A stretch of 64,000 nucleotides of DNA, from contig NC_133957.1 of NCBI RefSeq assembly GCF_031877795.1, positions 4,455,009-4,519,008 on the forward strand. Direction: 5' to 3'. This DNA comes from Strix aluco (lineage: Eukaryota > Chordata > Aves > Strigiformes > Strigidae). This document shows positions 48,201-58,945 of this stretch, piece by piece (within the stretch, counting starts at the first letter, position 1; every line of letters starts with the position of its first letter). Made by a program: the position numbers and the translations under genes. The notes beneath the pieces were generated by a model. It searched no databases. It had not been told where the DNA came from and saw nothing but the letters and a program-made list of their open reading frames with translations.

Positions 48201-50084
48201 TTGTCTTTGTTAGAACTGCCAAAGTAAAGTTGGGAAAAACAGCTTAATGGAACTAATCTTCAGACCCCTTTCTCTTGTCCCCTTTCTCAAGGGAGTTATG
48301 TGGTCCGTGGCTTTAATGAGATAATCCTAATTGTTCAGATTGCTTTGTTGGGGTGATACTCAGCCTAAATGGCCTTTCAATTCCAATTATAGATATTAAT
48401 ATGGCAGTTCAAGGTCAGAAAGTGCTCCAGGCTAGCGCTTTGTCTAGCTTACACAGTAGCAACCAGAAAATTGCTCTGCCAATTGCAATGAGAGGTGTTA
48501 AGACAGTGGCTAAAGGTCACAAGAAATGCTTCCGTAGAATGAATTCAGTTGGAAAGGCAAGCAGCTATAAATAATGGTTAGTAACGTTTATTCTGTTTAG
48601 TTTAAGCGATACAACTGCTTAACTGGGACATTTTTAACCATTTAAGTCCTCTTAAATAAACAATCTTTACTCAGATTTAAAGGGGATTGTTTTGCTTTCC
48701 TCCTGTGAATTCCGTCTTCCATGCAGTTGGAGGTTCCTCCATCCATTTCTCCAGCTAGTTTCATCACTAGTTGCAGAAGTGAACCCTTCTGCTGCTGCAT
48801 GCCCAAAAGGACAGTAGGCAGCTGTGTAACCTAACTGTGAAAAGTGAATATAAAGTACAAAATAGATCATAGTTAGAGCTGTTCTCCCTTTATTTTTCAA
48901 TGCATATTTATATTTTAAGTGTGCAGCCCTTTTCTGTAAAACTGAACTTAGGCTGGGTTACTGAATGGATACTGTCCTCACACAGGTCTCATTAGCTGAA
49001 ATCACATTTACTTTTTTCAGGGGGGAAAAGAAAAGGACTATGTGTGTTTCTGTTTGCAGCTGATCATACTTGTGAAGTGTGATGTGATTGATAGGTATGG
49101 CGATATCTTTACTATGCACATCTCCTTCAACCTGGTTTGAAGTTTGCTGTTCTGTGAAGTCTCTTGGACTGTAGTCTGTCACTGCCTTCACACCATGAAG
49201 AAATTTCTTTCACAGACGAATTTTGTTTTATTGTGGTCTCTCTGTTGCAGATACACAGGAGAAGTAGTAAGAGCATAATTCTCATTGGTCAAGTGCTGGA
49301 TATCCCTTACTTGAACTTTACTGCTTACAGTGCATACAGTTAAAATGCAAGAGGAGAGTTAATGCCACTGACGAGAGCACAGCTCGTCTGACGTGGTGGC
49401 CCTGCTGGTCCTTCACGTACCGAAAGATGAACTGCCCCTGGAAGAACTGGCGAGGAGAGCTGCAGGGATCGCTGGGACATGGGAGATGGACACGCGTGCT
49501 GACGTCAGGAGTGCGGGATTTGCTTGGGCTAGGTAAGCAAGTGGGAGAAGAGTGGGGTGACTGCTGTAAATGCAGAAGAGGGAAATAACACTTAGGGAGA
49601 ACAGTTACTAAGACTGAAGGGTGTGGGCACCAGAAAAAGTGTGTGCTGCCTGGCCCGGAGTAACTTTAAGCTGCAAACTGGAAGAAAACTTTAGTGCTTA
49701 GAAGATTTGGGTTCTGCAAGAGCCTTCCAAGGGAAAGAAAGAAAGGAGGAAGCAACCAGCCAACCCCTTATTGCTTACTATGGGGTTCAGTCACCTTCTG
49801 ATGGGCCTGGAGATCTCTTCCAATCTCTCCTTCCTCCAAATTAACTGCCTCTGCAGGCATTGCCTTTCAAGATACCTGTTCCCTCTTCACTTTTTAATTG
49901 CTCTGATGTCCTCTTGTTTGAAACACTGAACTGTTGCTGATCAAGTATTTTGATGGCAAAAAGCGCTCTGCTGACAGGATCGTTTCACTTGTGAATTGTG
50001 CTTAGGTACCAACTCAGATAATGTGGTTTCATATAGCAAGAATTACACTTTTTAACCAGTTAACAAGCACGGGAAGGACTTTAC
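39264..50084. other. AT-rich intergenic region
   Basis: About 10.8 kb with no firmly identified gene. Two exon-like patches, at 43350-43554 and 49368-49533 on the plus strand, are treated under findings. Homopolymer T (about 41238-41255) and a C-rich simple patch (43878-43903) occur. Open frames are otherwise short and scattered. Confidence 0.5.
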
Positions 50085-50205
50085 CATGTTTGAACTCCTC
50101 TCCCGTTACCGCTGGCGTTGATGCAGATCCCTTGTGTGCAGAGTTCTGCTGTGGAGAGCCTGGGGCGAGGATCCCCATTACATGGTACTGGTCTGAGGGG
50201 TTCAC
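50085..50205 (-). pseudogene. PAPOLG-like exon 11
   Basis: Forty codons plus one base, starting VNPSDQYHVMGILAPGSPQQ and ending GEEFKHG, matching [20 protein letters not shown]…EEFKQG of the family. The acceptor (AACATCCCAG) and donor (CATG|GTAAAG) are intact and there is no stop. Several otherwise invariant residues are changed (MPIITPAY to MGILAPGS), as expected under relaxed constraint. Confidence 0.88.
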
Positions 50206-50287
50206 CTGGGATGTTAAAACAATTGTGCTTAGCATCAACTTAGGTTAGAAAAAAGTTTAAAGGCTTCTGAATTCAATGTTTACACAC

Positions 50288-50360
50288 CCTAGGGTCCTAC
50301 AGTGGTAAATAAAGATTGCTGTCTTTGGGTTGTTTCAGCAGTGCAGGATTTGGCCATTCC
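50288..50360 (-). pseudogene. PAPOLG-like exon 10 with in-frame stop
   Basis: Reads EWPNPALLKQPKDSNLYLPL, then TAG (50299-50297) where the family has Trp, then DPR. The acceptor is TTGTATAG and the donor AGG|GTGTGT. The stop would truncate the protein within the central domain. Confidence 0.87.
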
Positions 50361-50489
50361 CTATACAAGAAAAGCCAGTAACTGTCCATCTAAAACTCTG
50401 CCATGTAATTCAGGGTAGGACTGAATGTTGTTGACGTAAATCTTATATGAAGAACTACCTCCAGAAGTGTTACTTCTTTCTGCAAATTA

Positions 50490-50729
<240 letters not shown>

Positions 50730-51290
50730 TCAACTTCACAATCTATAAAATACTCAGTACACTTCAGCCTCAAAGTCAGTTGTTATTGCAGTGCAATGAG
50801 GCCAAAACTGTTGGTCCTTAACAGTGATGAGAAAAAGGATCATTACCACACCACTTCCCAAAATACTGCTACTCTGAAATTTGCCTGCACTGCTACAGCT
50901 ACTGCTTCACTCCAACTTCCCTTAAGAAAAACATTCTGCCATTCTTCTAGCACTTGCTCTAGCCACATGCACAAACAATACTTTCTTATTCCTCATGGAT
51001 CAAGCTTTTATACTTGACTTGGCTTTTTTACCATCTGTAGTCAGGTTCCTGATAAGCAGTAAAGCACCTTGTCTTGCAGGCACTCCCCTCCTCTCCTCAC
51101 TCTACTCCCATTAAAAAACACACCCACTCTATCCCATGGACAGACCTTGAATCTAAACTAAAAAACAGGTTTTGTTTGAAAACTGTCATTGAAATGGCTA
51201 TCCATGGCTGAAGTACTTCTAATGGTCTTATCTCTTCAGCATGAGGTGCCTCTGGAAAGCTTAAAGATTACAAACAACCACCTTACTCAC

Positions 51291-51363
51291 GTTTTGCCCA
51301 CACACAGAGCTGAGCCAGAAGTTCTCCTCACTTGGCACTAGATGTAGCATTTCATCGGTAACT
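51291..51363 (-). pseudogene. PAPOLG-like exon 8, internally deleted
   Basis: VTDEMLHLVPSEENFWL matches VTDEILHLVPNKE.FRL. The GCR start is missing and the second half is shortened and frameshifted, with the WAK-coding bases (GTGGGCAAAAC) still visible before the GTGAGT donor. It is 73 bp, against about 94 expected. Confidence 0.82.
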
Positions 51364-52007
51364 CTAAGGAAAAAGTTGAAGGACAGAAGTTCCTAGTAAC
51401 AGGTACAGGTCTGTTTTATGCTACGCTGGATCAATAGCTTACAGTTTATCGTTCAAATCTATGAAAACAAGTTTGGATTACTCGCTTTGTAGTACGTTAA
51501 AATTACAGATTACACATAACATTCCGTATCCCTCCAGGTAACTGGTGCCCTCAACAGCTTTGTCACAGTTTATAGACTATCGCCAACCATTTTTAATAAG
51601 GCCTTTCTAGAGGATTCTGACAGCCAGGTTTCTTTTGACAGCCAGGAACAATTAAACCAGTCACTGTTAAACAGTGAGCAATTTAGGCTTTGGGTATTTT
51701 AAACATCTTTATTTTTTTATGAACTACCACACAGTCTTCCCTATCAAGTGCTCTGCCTATTCACCTGAAGCAGTCTCTGTGGCAAACTGGAACAATGCAC
51801 ACACCCTGATCCAAGAAACATGAAATACAGGTCTATCTAAACACACAGCTCCTTGAAACATCTAAATTTAAGCCCACTCGCCACCTCCTCAGATCTCAAG
51901 TACACAGGAGATAAGTTTATACACCTTGTACAGAAACTGGAGTTGTGTCATGTGCTTTCTAGACCAACTTCAGTAACACTTTCTTTTTAAAGATGTGTAA
52001 ATATTAC

Positions 52008-52120
52008 TCATTTAAGCTCAGTATACATCTCCTATCCAGGCTTCTCAGCTGCCAGTCATCTCCGAGATCAAGATAATCAGAAACAGTTTGTACTGATGGT
52101 CTTGCAAACACCAGATCAAT
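52008..52120 (-). pseudogene. PAPOLG-like exon 7
   Basis: Reads IDLVFARPSVQTVSDYLDLG and then DDWQLRSLDRRCILSLN. It keeps the Asp of IDLVFAR, the third catalytic carboxylate of the polymerase active site. The acceptor is CTCTTAAG after a pyrimidine run. The donor is shifted by one base (AATGA|GTAATA). No stop is present, but several conserved Arg/Ile positions are changed. Confidence 0.85.
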
Positions 52121-53019
52121 CTTAAGAGGAAAAAAAGTGCCAACGGTGAGTTAGAATGCTGCACTGTTTGTGAACAGCACAGTAGTGGGGGACAATTAGT
52201 CAAGTCTAAAAAGAGTGGTTAACATTTGTATTTAGAACTATGTGACTATAGATACATGTCCCAAGAGATTTATTTGCCAAAAAACTCAAGAAAATTGCTA
52301 GAAGTTCGATATTTTATTTACAAAACCCTTCATTGTATCCCCCCCCTTTTTTTAAGCTAGGGAAAGGAAGGGTTTTTTATGTTGAAAAAGAGTACTTTAA
52401 ACTTAGAATTTCCATTAAAAGGGAGCTTAAAATTAATCATAAAATTAAGACGTAAGTTCAGCCACCTCAGCTACACTTCAGCAAAGGAGAGAGCACTTTC
52501 TCTATGCAGTAAGCCCTTTTGATCCTGAAGTGTCTGGTTCATAGCACAGTCTGAGGCAAGAAAGTTATTCTGTGAATGTCTGCACCAGACAAAGGCCACA
52601 AGAAGGTCACGGAACAAGTGACTTCATGAGAGTGGTACCAAGCAGTGAGTTGCTTAGGTACTACAGCACGCAGGTCTGCAGTCACTGTACAAGATGTGTT
52701 CAGATACAAGGATTCCTGCAGCTGACAACCCCAGGCAGGAGTCACATGAGTACTTTTACTTGCCATTTTCCAGATTGCTTGTCTCATGCCCACTTCATTT
52801 TTGGTTTGCAACAAGGCATTTAGTCTGCTGACATGATTCACACCGTGAACTACCCCATACCCATCCCTCTGTAGAAAGCCAGCTGGTCAGAGCTGGGAGG
52901 AGTCAGCAAGGGCACTGCCTTTACTGCCCCTCTGCACAGTCCTTGTGAGATAAGTGCTGTTCCAGCAGGCTACCCTGCTCCACAGCACAGGTTTAGAAAG
53001 GGGTGTCCCTGACGTTCCC

Positions 53020-54283
53020 ATGCCTGCCAGGCTGCCTGGGGGCTTATTTTCCTGTAAGCTCCCATTTTACTGCAGCGTCTTCTCCTGGGATAGGCTGTGG
53101 TCAGGCCGTTTAATTACAGTTTCCTAAATAAAGTACCAATAACCTTGTAAAATAGCATGGTCACAGGTCCCTGGAGAAATTCTCCTATTCCAAAGGAAGA
53201 AAAAAAATATTTCTCACTTAAAAAAAAAAGCAAAACGCTTTCCTCAAAGCCAAACTCAAACTTGACAACTGGTATGTACGCATCTTCAACTGGCTGTAAA
53301 GGAACAGATAACTGCGTAAGAAAATATTTTTTGCTACTTTCGTGTTTTTCCTAAACTGTGATAAACTACAGAATTCACACTGCTAAACTACTTAGTATAA
53401 ACACTGAATTGCTTCTGAACAAAAAAAAATGTTAGTAAGTTACAAGCAGTATGGCACTAGTACGGTGCTAACACTGGCTTTAAAGAGTTCCTTAGCCAAG
53501 AGATTCAGAGGCTGATCCTGTGCTGTAATGAACCAGCGGTGCACAATGAGCCATCAGTGCTGGTAAGGCATTTCCCTTGGCCGTGAGGAAGAAAAGTAAG
53601 AGATTTCTGTCGCTATCTTACCACTGGTTAACATCCAGAGAAATCGAAAAAGTTCTGTCCACATCTGACAGCGGGCACTATCCTTCCTTATTTTGATTTT
53701 CTACCGTGCCTGAGGGGCTGTCAGATACCTTATGGGACACTTCAGTGCTGCAGACCCCTTGTCAGAACGGTGCCGCAGCCCACTGAGAGTCTGGTCTCAG
53801 GGGACAGTCATCCCAGCAAAGGCTCATTCGCTGTGCACGTGAAGTCTGTGCAAATGTCTGCACGAGGAAGACCAGGCTAAGAGGAACACTTCTCAGGAGC
53901 TTAGTTTCACACACGAGGTGCACAATAGATGCACCTGGGGGTGATTTTACAAAGCAGTCTGCACGTTCACAGCGCAGCCCCTACTCACTTGATGTCAAGC
54001 TGACAGCGTGCGTCCCTTCCGCAACGTCTGGGGCTGAGTGGCCAGAGAGGAACAGGACCAGGGCAGAATGAACTAGAGGTTCTAAAGCACATCCAGAGGG
54101 ACACCACGGCAAAGGCGCTGACAGAAGCCTTTCCACATCCCCTTCAACTGCCTTAGCTTTCAGGCTGCCCCTTCCTCTTCCTGCCCCTTACCAGACCTAA
54201 GATTAAGGCAAGGCTCCTAGGGACAACCTTGCTTTCTGATACAGCTGACTCATTCTCAAACCACGGGCAGGGGAGAAGTGTAC
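53020..54283 (-). repeat. Inverted repeat, right arm
   Basis: The partner of 34566-35806 in opposite orientation, lying inside the PAPOLG-like pseudogene and covering exon 6 with parts of both adjacent introns. Because the surrounding PAPOLG-like exons are here, this is the parental context and the left arm is the derived copy. Confidence 0.9.
53243..53293 (-). pseudogene. PAPOLG-like exon 6 (right copy), donor destroyed
   Basis: Reads PVEDAYIPVVKFEFGFE. One codon (Asp) is deleted relative to the left copy, and the donor reads GAG|GAAAGC instead of GAG|GTAAGC, so the exon could not be spliced normally. The acceptor CTTTACAG is kept. Confidence 0.88.
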
Positions 54284-54491
54284 CACAAAGATTCTTATGT
54301 GATGTACAGTCACTGCAGAAAGGAACCAAAAGCCTGACTTCTCATGCTGCAGGAAATAGTTTTTTAGAAGGTGCTCAGAAACAATTCCTTCTTAAATTTT
54401 GGCTTGTAAGACATCCACTACCAATATGAGTCTTTAACATGAATATTCTTTTTGTAGAAGTGCAGAATTATCAATGAGACAGCTCAGTCGC

Positions 54492-54588
54492 TCTTAGATT
54501 CTTTATTTCCTCCTGATGTTTTAGTTTTTCAAAGAATCTGATCTTTCTACATGTCTAGGAGCAACAGAAACAGCATCTCTGTCAGCAC
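54492..54588 (-). pseudogene. PAPOLG-like exon 5 with deletion
   Basis: Reads GADRDAVSVAPRHVERSD, so both Asp residues of the GADIDAL catalytic motif remain. Bases for the FFQS segment are then lost and the frame shifts before EKLKHQEEIKNLR. The donor dinucleotide reads GC, not GT (AGA|GCGACT). Confidence 0.82.
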
Positions 54589-54649
54589 CTGCAAAGAGAT
54601 TCCATTTCTTGTTATTGCTGGAAGTCACTTTCAAACATTAGAACTATCA

Positions 54650-54778
<129 letters not shown>

Positions 54779-55434
54779 TTAGAATATAAAATACACGTTG
54801 ATCTATGTGCAGCTTCAGGCAGCATACGAGTTTTTTAGAAAGACTACAACAGCCTCCATAAACAATGTCTTCTCACTCCCTACTGAGTTGTTAGTCTAAT
54901 AGACTGCTACTGTTTTTCTGAAGTGAGTGCTTGCAACTCAAAAAAAAAAAGAAAAAAAAAAGAAGAGATGAGTAATGTAGCACTCCTTTCATTAATTTAC
55001 AGAAATTAAGACCCATTATTAGTCTCCCCCACAGCAGACATACATAAATTAACACAATCTAAGAGCTATGCAAAGGGCAAATCTAGTGTAATCATTTCTA
55101 ACTAGATTGGGGGCTGCAGGCTGTTTGGGGCAAGATTAGTGCCATTGACCATCTATCTCACCCCACAATACGTTGTTTCAGCTTTGTTAACTGCTGCAAA
55201 TCAACTGAGAGAGCCACTTCACACATCTATTCAGTGCCCCAAAGACTTCAAGATCTTGAACTGAAGTATCTTTTATACCTTATTTCAATGGCAGTTACTA
55301 CAGCTCTACTCAATACTTAAGAAGAAAAGTTAAAAGTTGAACTTCAACATAAATCCTAGTAGTATGGCCTTTGAAAGAAAGAAAAAGGCTTCAGCTGTTT
55401 TGATAAGAACATATAAAAAAATCCTTACCTTGCT

Positions 55435-55498
55435 CTCACCAAGTTCTGAAATCTATTCGTGACAAAGTTATTCAGTTTACCAAGAACAACCAGCCTGT
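55435..55498 (-). pseudogene. PAPOLG-like exon 3, 1-bp deletion
   Basis: Starts LVVLGKLNNFV, then a single missing base shifts the frame. The bases for the rest (…ATTTCAGAACTTGGTGAGAG) remain readable in the next frame, ending AGCAAG|GTAAGG. The acceptor is TTTCTTTACAG. This frameshift alone would abolish the polymerase. Confidence 0.85.
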
Positions 55499-55566
55499 AA
55501 AGAAAACTCATATTAAGCTTGCCCTAAAACCCCAAGAGGTTAACAAATGTGACAGCCTTGTTATAC

Positions 55567-55725
55567 CTGTGATTCAGTTCTTCCCCATCTTTCAATACCC
55601 CAGATGGCTTCATCGCTTCAACCAGCTTCTGAGTATGGATGCAGTCTATAGCCTTAGGAGGAGCCAAGCTAATCGGAGAAGTAATTCCATAATGCCTTTG
55701 AGGCTGGTTCTGCAGCTTAGAATTA
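55567..55725 (-). pseudogene. PAPOLG-like exon 2, open
   Basis: Fifty-two full codons. HYGITSPISLAPPKAIDCIH is followed by TQKLVEAMKPSGVLKDGEEL and NH. This matches the conserved N-terminus of poly(A) polymerases and favours PAPOLG (QKLVEAMKPFGVFEDEEELNHR) over PAPOLA. The acceptor is TTTTCTCCCACAG and the donor CACAG|GTATAA. The exon itself shows no disabling change. Confidence 0.88.
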
Positions 55726-58199
55726 CTGTGGGAGAAAATAAAATACTGAAGACTTCACAGAAGAAAAAAAAAAACAACCTTACTGGAAAACATCCTTCAG
55801 TTTACAGGTTTCCAAATCAATGTCTGTTCTTTTACCCAGCATTAATATAAATGAGAAAAAAATTGTCCTGCTTATGATTTTTAGATAACTTGACCTAACT
55901 TAGAAGTCACAACTACTTTTTCAAAAATATCTGTGCATGTAAGAAAAGATCTAAGTTGCTACCAACTTACTTGCATTGCTCTAGACAGTTAGAACCGATC
56001 ACCAGGAAATGAAAAGGTTTGAAATCCACTAAGGGTGACGCTACACACAGCAGAAGTTTTGGACACATTTCGGTTTCGTATCAGTTTTGATTTAAGGATA
56101 TTCCCATCAGCTTCCTGCTAACATTAAATAAGACCATTTAACGCTGGCTTCTTTTAGTTAAATGTATTTGCTGTGCTTCTGATTCTGGAAGGGCATTGCA
56201 GCTGGTTGTAGAGGAAGGACATATAACAAAGTGATCTGTTAAAGAGCTGATGCAGTAAATTCAGCATTGCCTTGGTTTTGTTTATGGAAGAGTATGAATG
56301 GAAATATCAACCAATCTGCACCTAATTTTGCTAGGAGAGCCTCACGCACTAAACACAGTGTTCAGTTTTTAGAGTTCAGAGGCTTAGCTGTACATACATC
56401 TGTTTGGTCTAAACCCAAGAGATGTACATCAGCATATAAAGCAGCAGAAGTTAAGCTTCGTATGCAGAGGGTGCTCAAACCTGGCTTAGCCAGCTCACTG
56501 CCCAGTTAGGCTGAGCAGGACACCAGGCACCTGGGTTTGGAGCCCCCGGAACTCCAATTATAGCAAGGCATAATTTGTGCCTGCAACCCTCTGCTTGCCC
56601 TGCGTGTTTAGACTTATTTGCAATCAGAAGCAGCACAGGACTGACATGGCAGGACAACATTAAATTAAAGGCAGCATTTGCACAGAACCCTTGCTTTAGA
56701 AAGGGAAAAATGGAGAAGAAACCCTACTTTGCATTACCAGCTGAAACCAGGAGAGAGAAAGGAGCGGGACAGGAGGGAAGCACTGTACTTAACGATCAAG
56801 GGTCTCTACAGAAACACCAGTAGCAAAAGGGGGAAGACGCATTAAAAGGTCTGTACAACTCATCACGCTTGTCAGACCCTAAGGCTAAAGGGATTAATGA
56901 TGCCATTATTCAAACTGGCTCTTTTTCTACTTCACAGCCAGCCAGCCTCAAATATTAGATGGGTTAGTCACAGAATCATAGAATGGTTTGGGCTGGAAGG
57001 GACCTTAAAGATCATCTAGTTCCAACCCCCTGCCATGGGCACGGACACCTTGCACTAGCCCAGGTTGCCCAAAGCCCCGTCCAACCTGGCCTTGAACCCT
57101 TCCAGGGAGGGGGCAGCCACAGCTTCTCTGGGCAACCTGTGCCAGGGCCTCACCACCCTCACAGGGAAGAGTTTCTTTCTTACATCTAACCTAAATCTGC
57201 CCTCTTTCAGTTTGAAACTCTCACCCCTCATCCTATCACTACACTCCCTGATAAAGAGTCACTCACAGGAGCCCCTGCCCCACTACCACACACCCCCCCG
57301 ACCCAATACAGCTGTGAAGGGTTTTAATATCGATACAAGCTGTTGATTCTTGGTTTGTTGGTCAAAGATCTGCTGGCATAAGAAACATTTCAAAGCAATC
57401 TCCTGCTTTGGCTTCGATGAAGAATTATGCTTGAACCATACAAATGAACTAAGAGGAAGGGCAATACAACCCATTTTCTGTGCAAACCTTAGCAAAGCCC
57501 AACTCTGACCCCATCTGCACATTTTTACAGTGGAACCGTCCTGACTCTTCCACCCAAAGAAAGTGACTATAGAAATTAGTGCAGCAGAAACACTGGGATT
57601 GCCCCAGGCATCATGAAAACAAGGAACCTGGAACAGAATTCACCAAGGAGACAGGAACTGCCAGACGGCAGCTAGACTGCTACTGAAAAAACATTATTCC
57701 AGACAAAACATGCAGAAGCCCAAAGGTCAGTGTCAACAGTGAGTACGAACCAGCACTGCACACTCAGTCACCAGCTCTGCCCTGAACGACTCCAGGGCAG
57801 TGATAAACAAGCCCACGGAATCAAATGCCGCCTGACCTACAAACTAAAGATTGCCCATCGGTGTCACCGCACGGGCAGAGCAGGTACTGGGGAAGAACAT
57901 TTGTGTGACTGCCCATCGATTTACTGCCGCAGGGTCAGGATACACCGGCTGGAAGGGGGAAAGGACGTGAACTTCACTTTGCTTAGACAGCCCAGCAAAA
58001 CTGGCCCAGCAGTCCAGCTACTTTTAGAAGTCTTTCAGCATCTATTTCCAACTGCCAATCTTCACTTCTCAGGAAAAAAACTGGGGGTTTTGAGAGAGAC
58101 CTTACAAAATTATCCCTCGCACAGTAACCTGATCAGGAACATTCAGACACTGAAAGCCACATCCCCCCCATTTCAGCTGGATACCCACCCTCATCCCAG
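55726..58199. other. Upstream of the PAPOLG-like pseudogene
   Basis: No exon 1 of the pseudogene could be found, although the short coding part (about seven codons) would be hard to see. A CR1 element is at 56969-57262. Otherwise there is nothing that I can support. Confidence 0.55.
56969..57262 (-). mobile_element. CR1 LINE, 3' end
   Basis: Starts CACAGAATCATAGAATGGTT and continues through GGGACCTTAAAGATCATCTA, the block around GGGCACGGACACCTTGCACT and GCCTTGAACCCTTCCAGGGA, to about CTGATAAAGAGTC. This is the well-preserved 3' portion of a chicken-repeat-1 element on the minus strand, 5'-truncated as usual. It is the clearest single indicator that the DNA is avian. Confidence 0.96.
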
Positions 58200-58945
58200 T
58201 GTGGAGCCTCGCAGCCCGCAGCCAGCCAGGCCGCTGGGAGGGTGCCGGGACACCCCAGCGCGGAGCCCAGCACAGAGCCGCCCCCAGAACCACCCCAAAA
58301 CCAGGGGCTGCGACCCCCGGGGCTGAGCCCCAGAGCCTCCAGCCGCGCCCGCTCCCTGCCTGCCCCTGGCAGAGGCCGGGCAGTTCTGGAGAGGAGCTTT
58401 CCCCGGGGCGGGGGGGGGCAGGTTCTCCCCTCACGGGGCTGCGCGGGAAAAGCCCCTCGGGCAGACGCGCCGCCGCCCCCCCGCCCCTCTCCTTCAGGGC
58501 GCGGACCCGCAGCTGCCGGCGGTGGCTGGCGGCGGCGGAGGAGGATTTCCCCCCCCAGCGGGACTGACGGGCCGCGCTCGCCGGACCGGTAGGGCCGGGG
58601 CCGGTCGCGGAACGGGCTGAGGCGCGCCCGTGCCGGGCGGGTGTTCCTGCGGCCCGAGCCGGAGGGTGCCGGAGGGAGGGGGCGGGCAGGTGAGAAGGGG
58701 ACGCCGCGGGGGGGGCTCGTCCGACCCTCAGCGCCTCGCCGAGATGCGCCCGGCCGTTCCCGCCGCCCGCCGTCCCGCTCGGCAGCTGCGGGAATCGCTC
58801 CTCGGGCGGCCGCTGCCCCGCCGGGGCCTCGGCGCGGGGAGCCCGGCGCTGAGGGAGCCCTTGCAGCGGGGCCCACCGGGGGGGGCCGGCGTGTCCCGCC
58901 AGAGGTGGCCCCGCCAGCGGCCCTGTCCCTGCTCCAGCCGGGGGA
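58200..58945. promoter_or_regulatory. CpG island, unassigned
   Basis: About 750 bp of very high GC with dense CpG (for example CGGGCGGGTGTTCC, GCCGCCGCCCCCCC), the strongest in the window. It looks like a housekeeping promoter. It lies 2.5 kb upstream of the first visible PAPOLG-like exon and could be that gene's original promoter. A plus-strand donor-like CAG|GTGAGA at about 58690 might instead belong to a gene running right. Long frames here on both strands reflect base composition and are not called. Confidence 0.7.

Noticed and set aside
48353-48574. Plus-strand frame with GLSIPII resembling a C-terminal PAPOLG motif (GLSIPVI)
   Set aside because: Only about seven residues agree, the orientation is opposite to the PAPOLG-like gene, and the rest does not match.
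49368-49470. Minus-strand reading of the 49.4-kb island as the next PAPOLG-like exon (position fits)
   Set aside because: The minus-strand peptide (FIFRYVKDQQGHH…) does not match the family sequence expected after exon 11.
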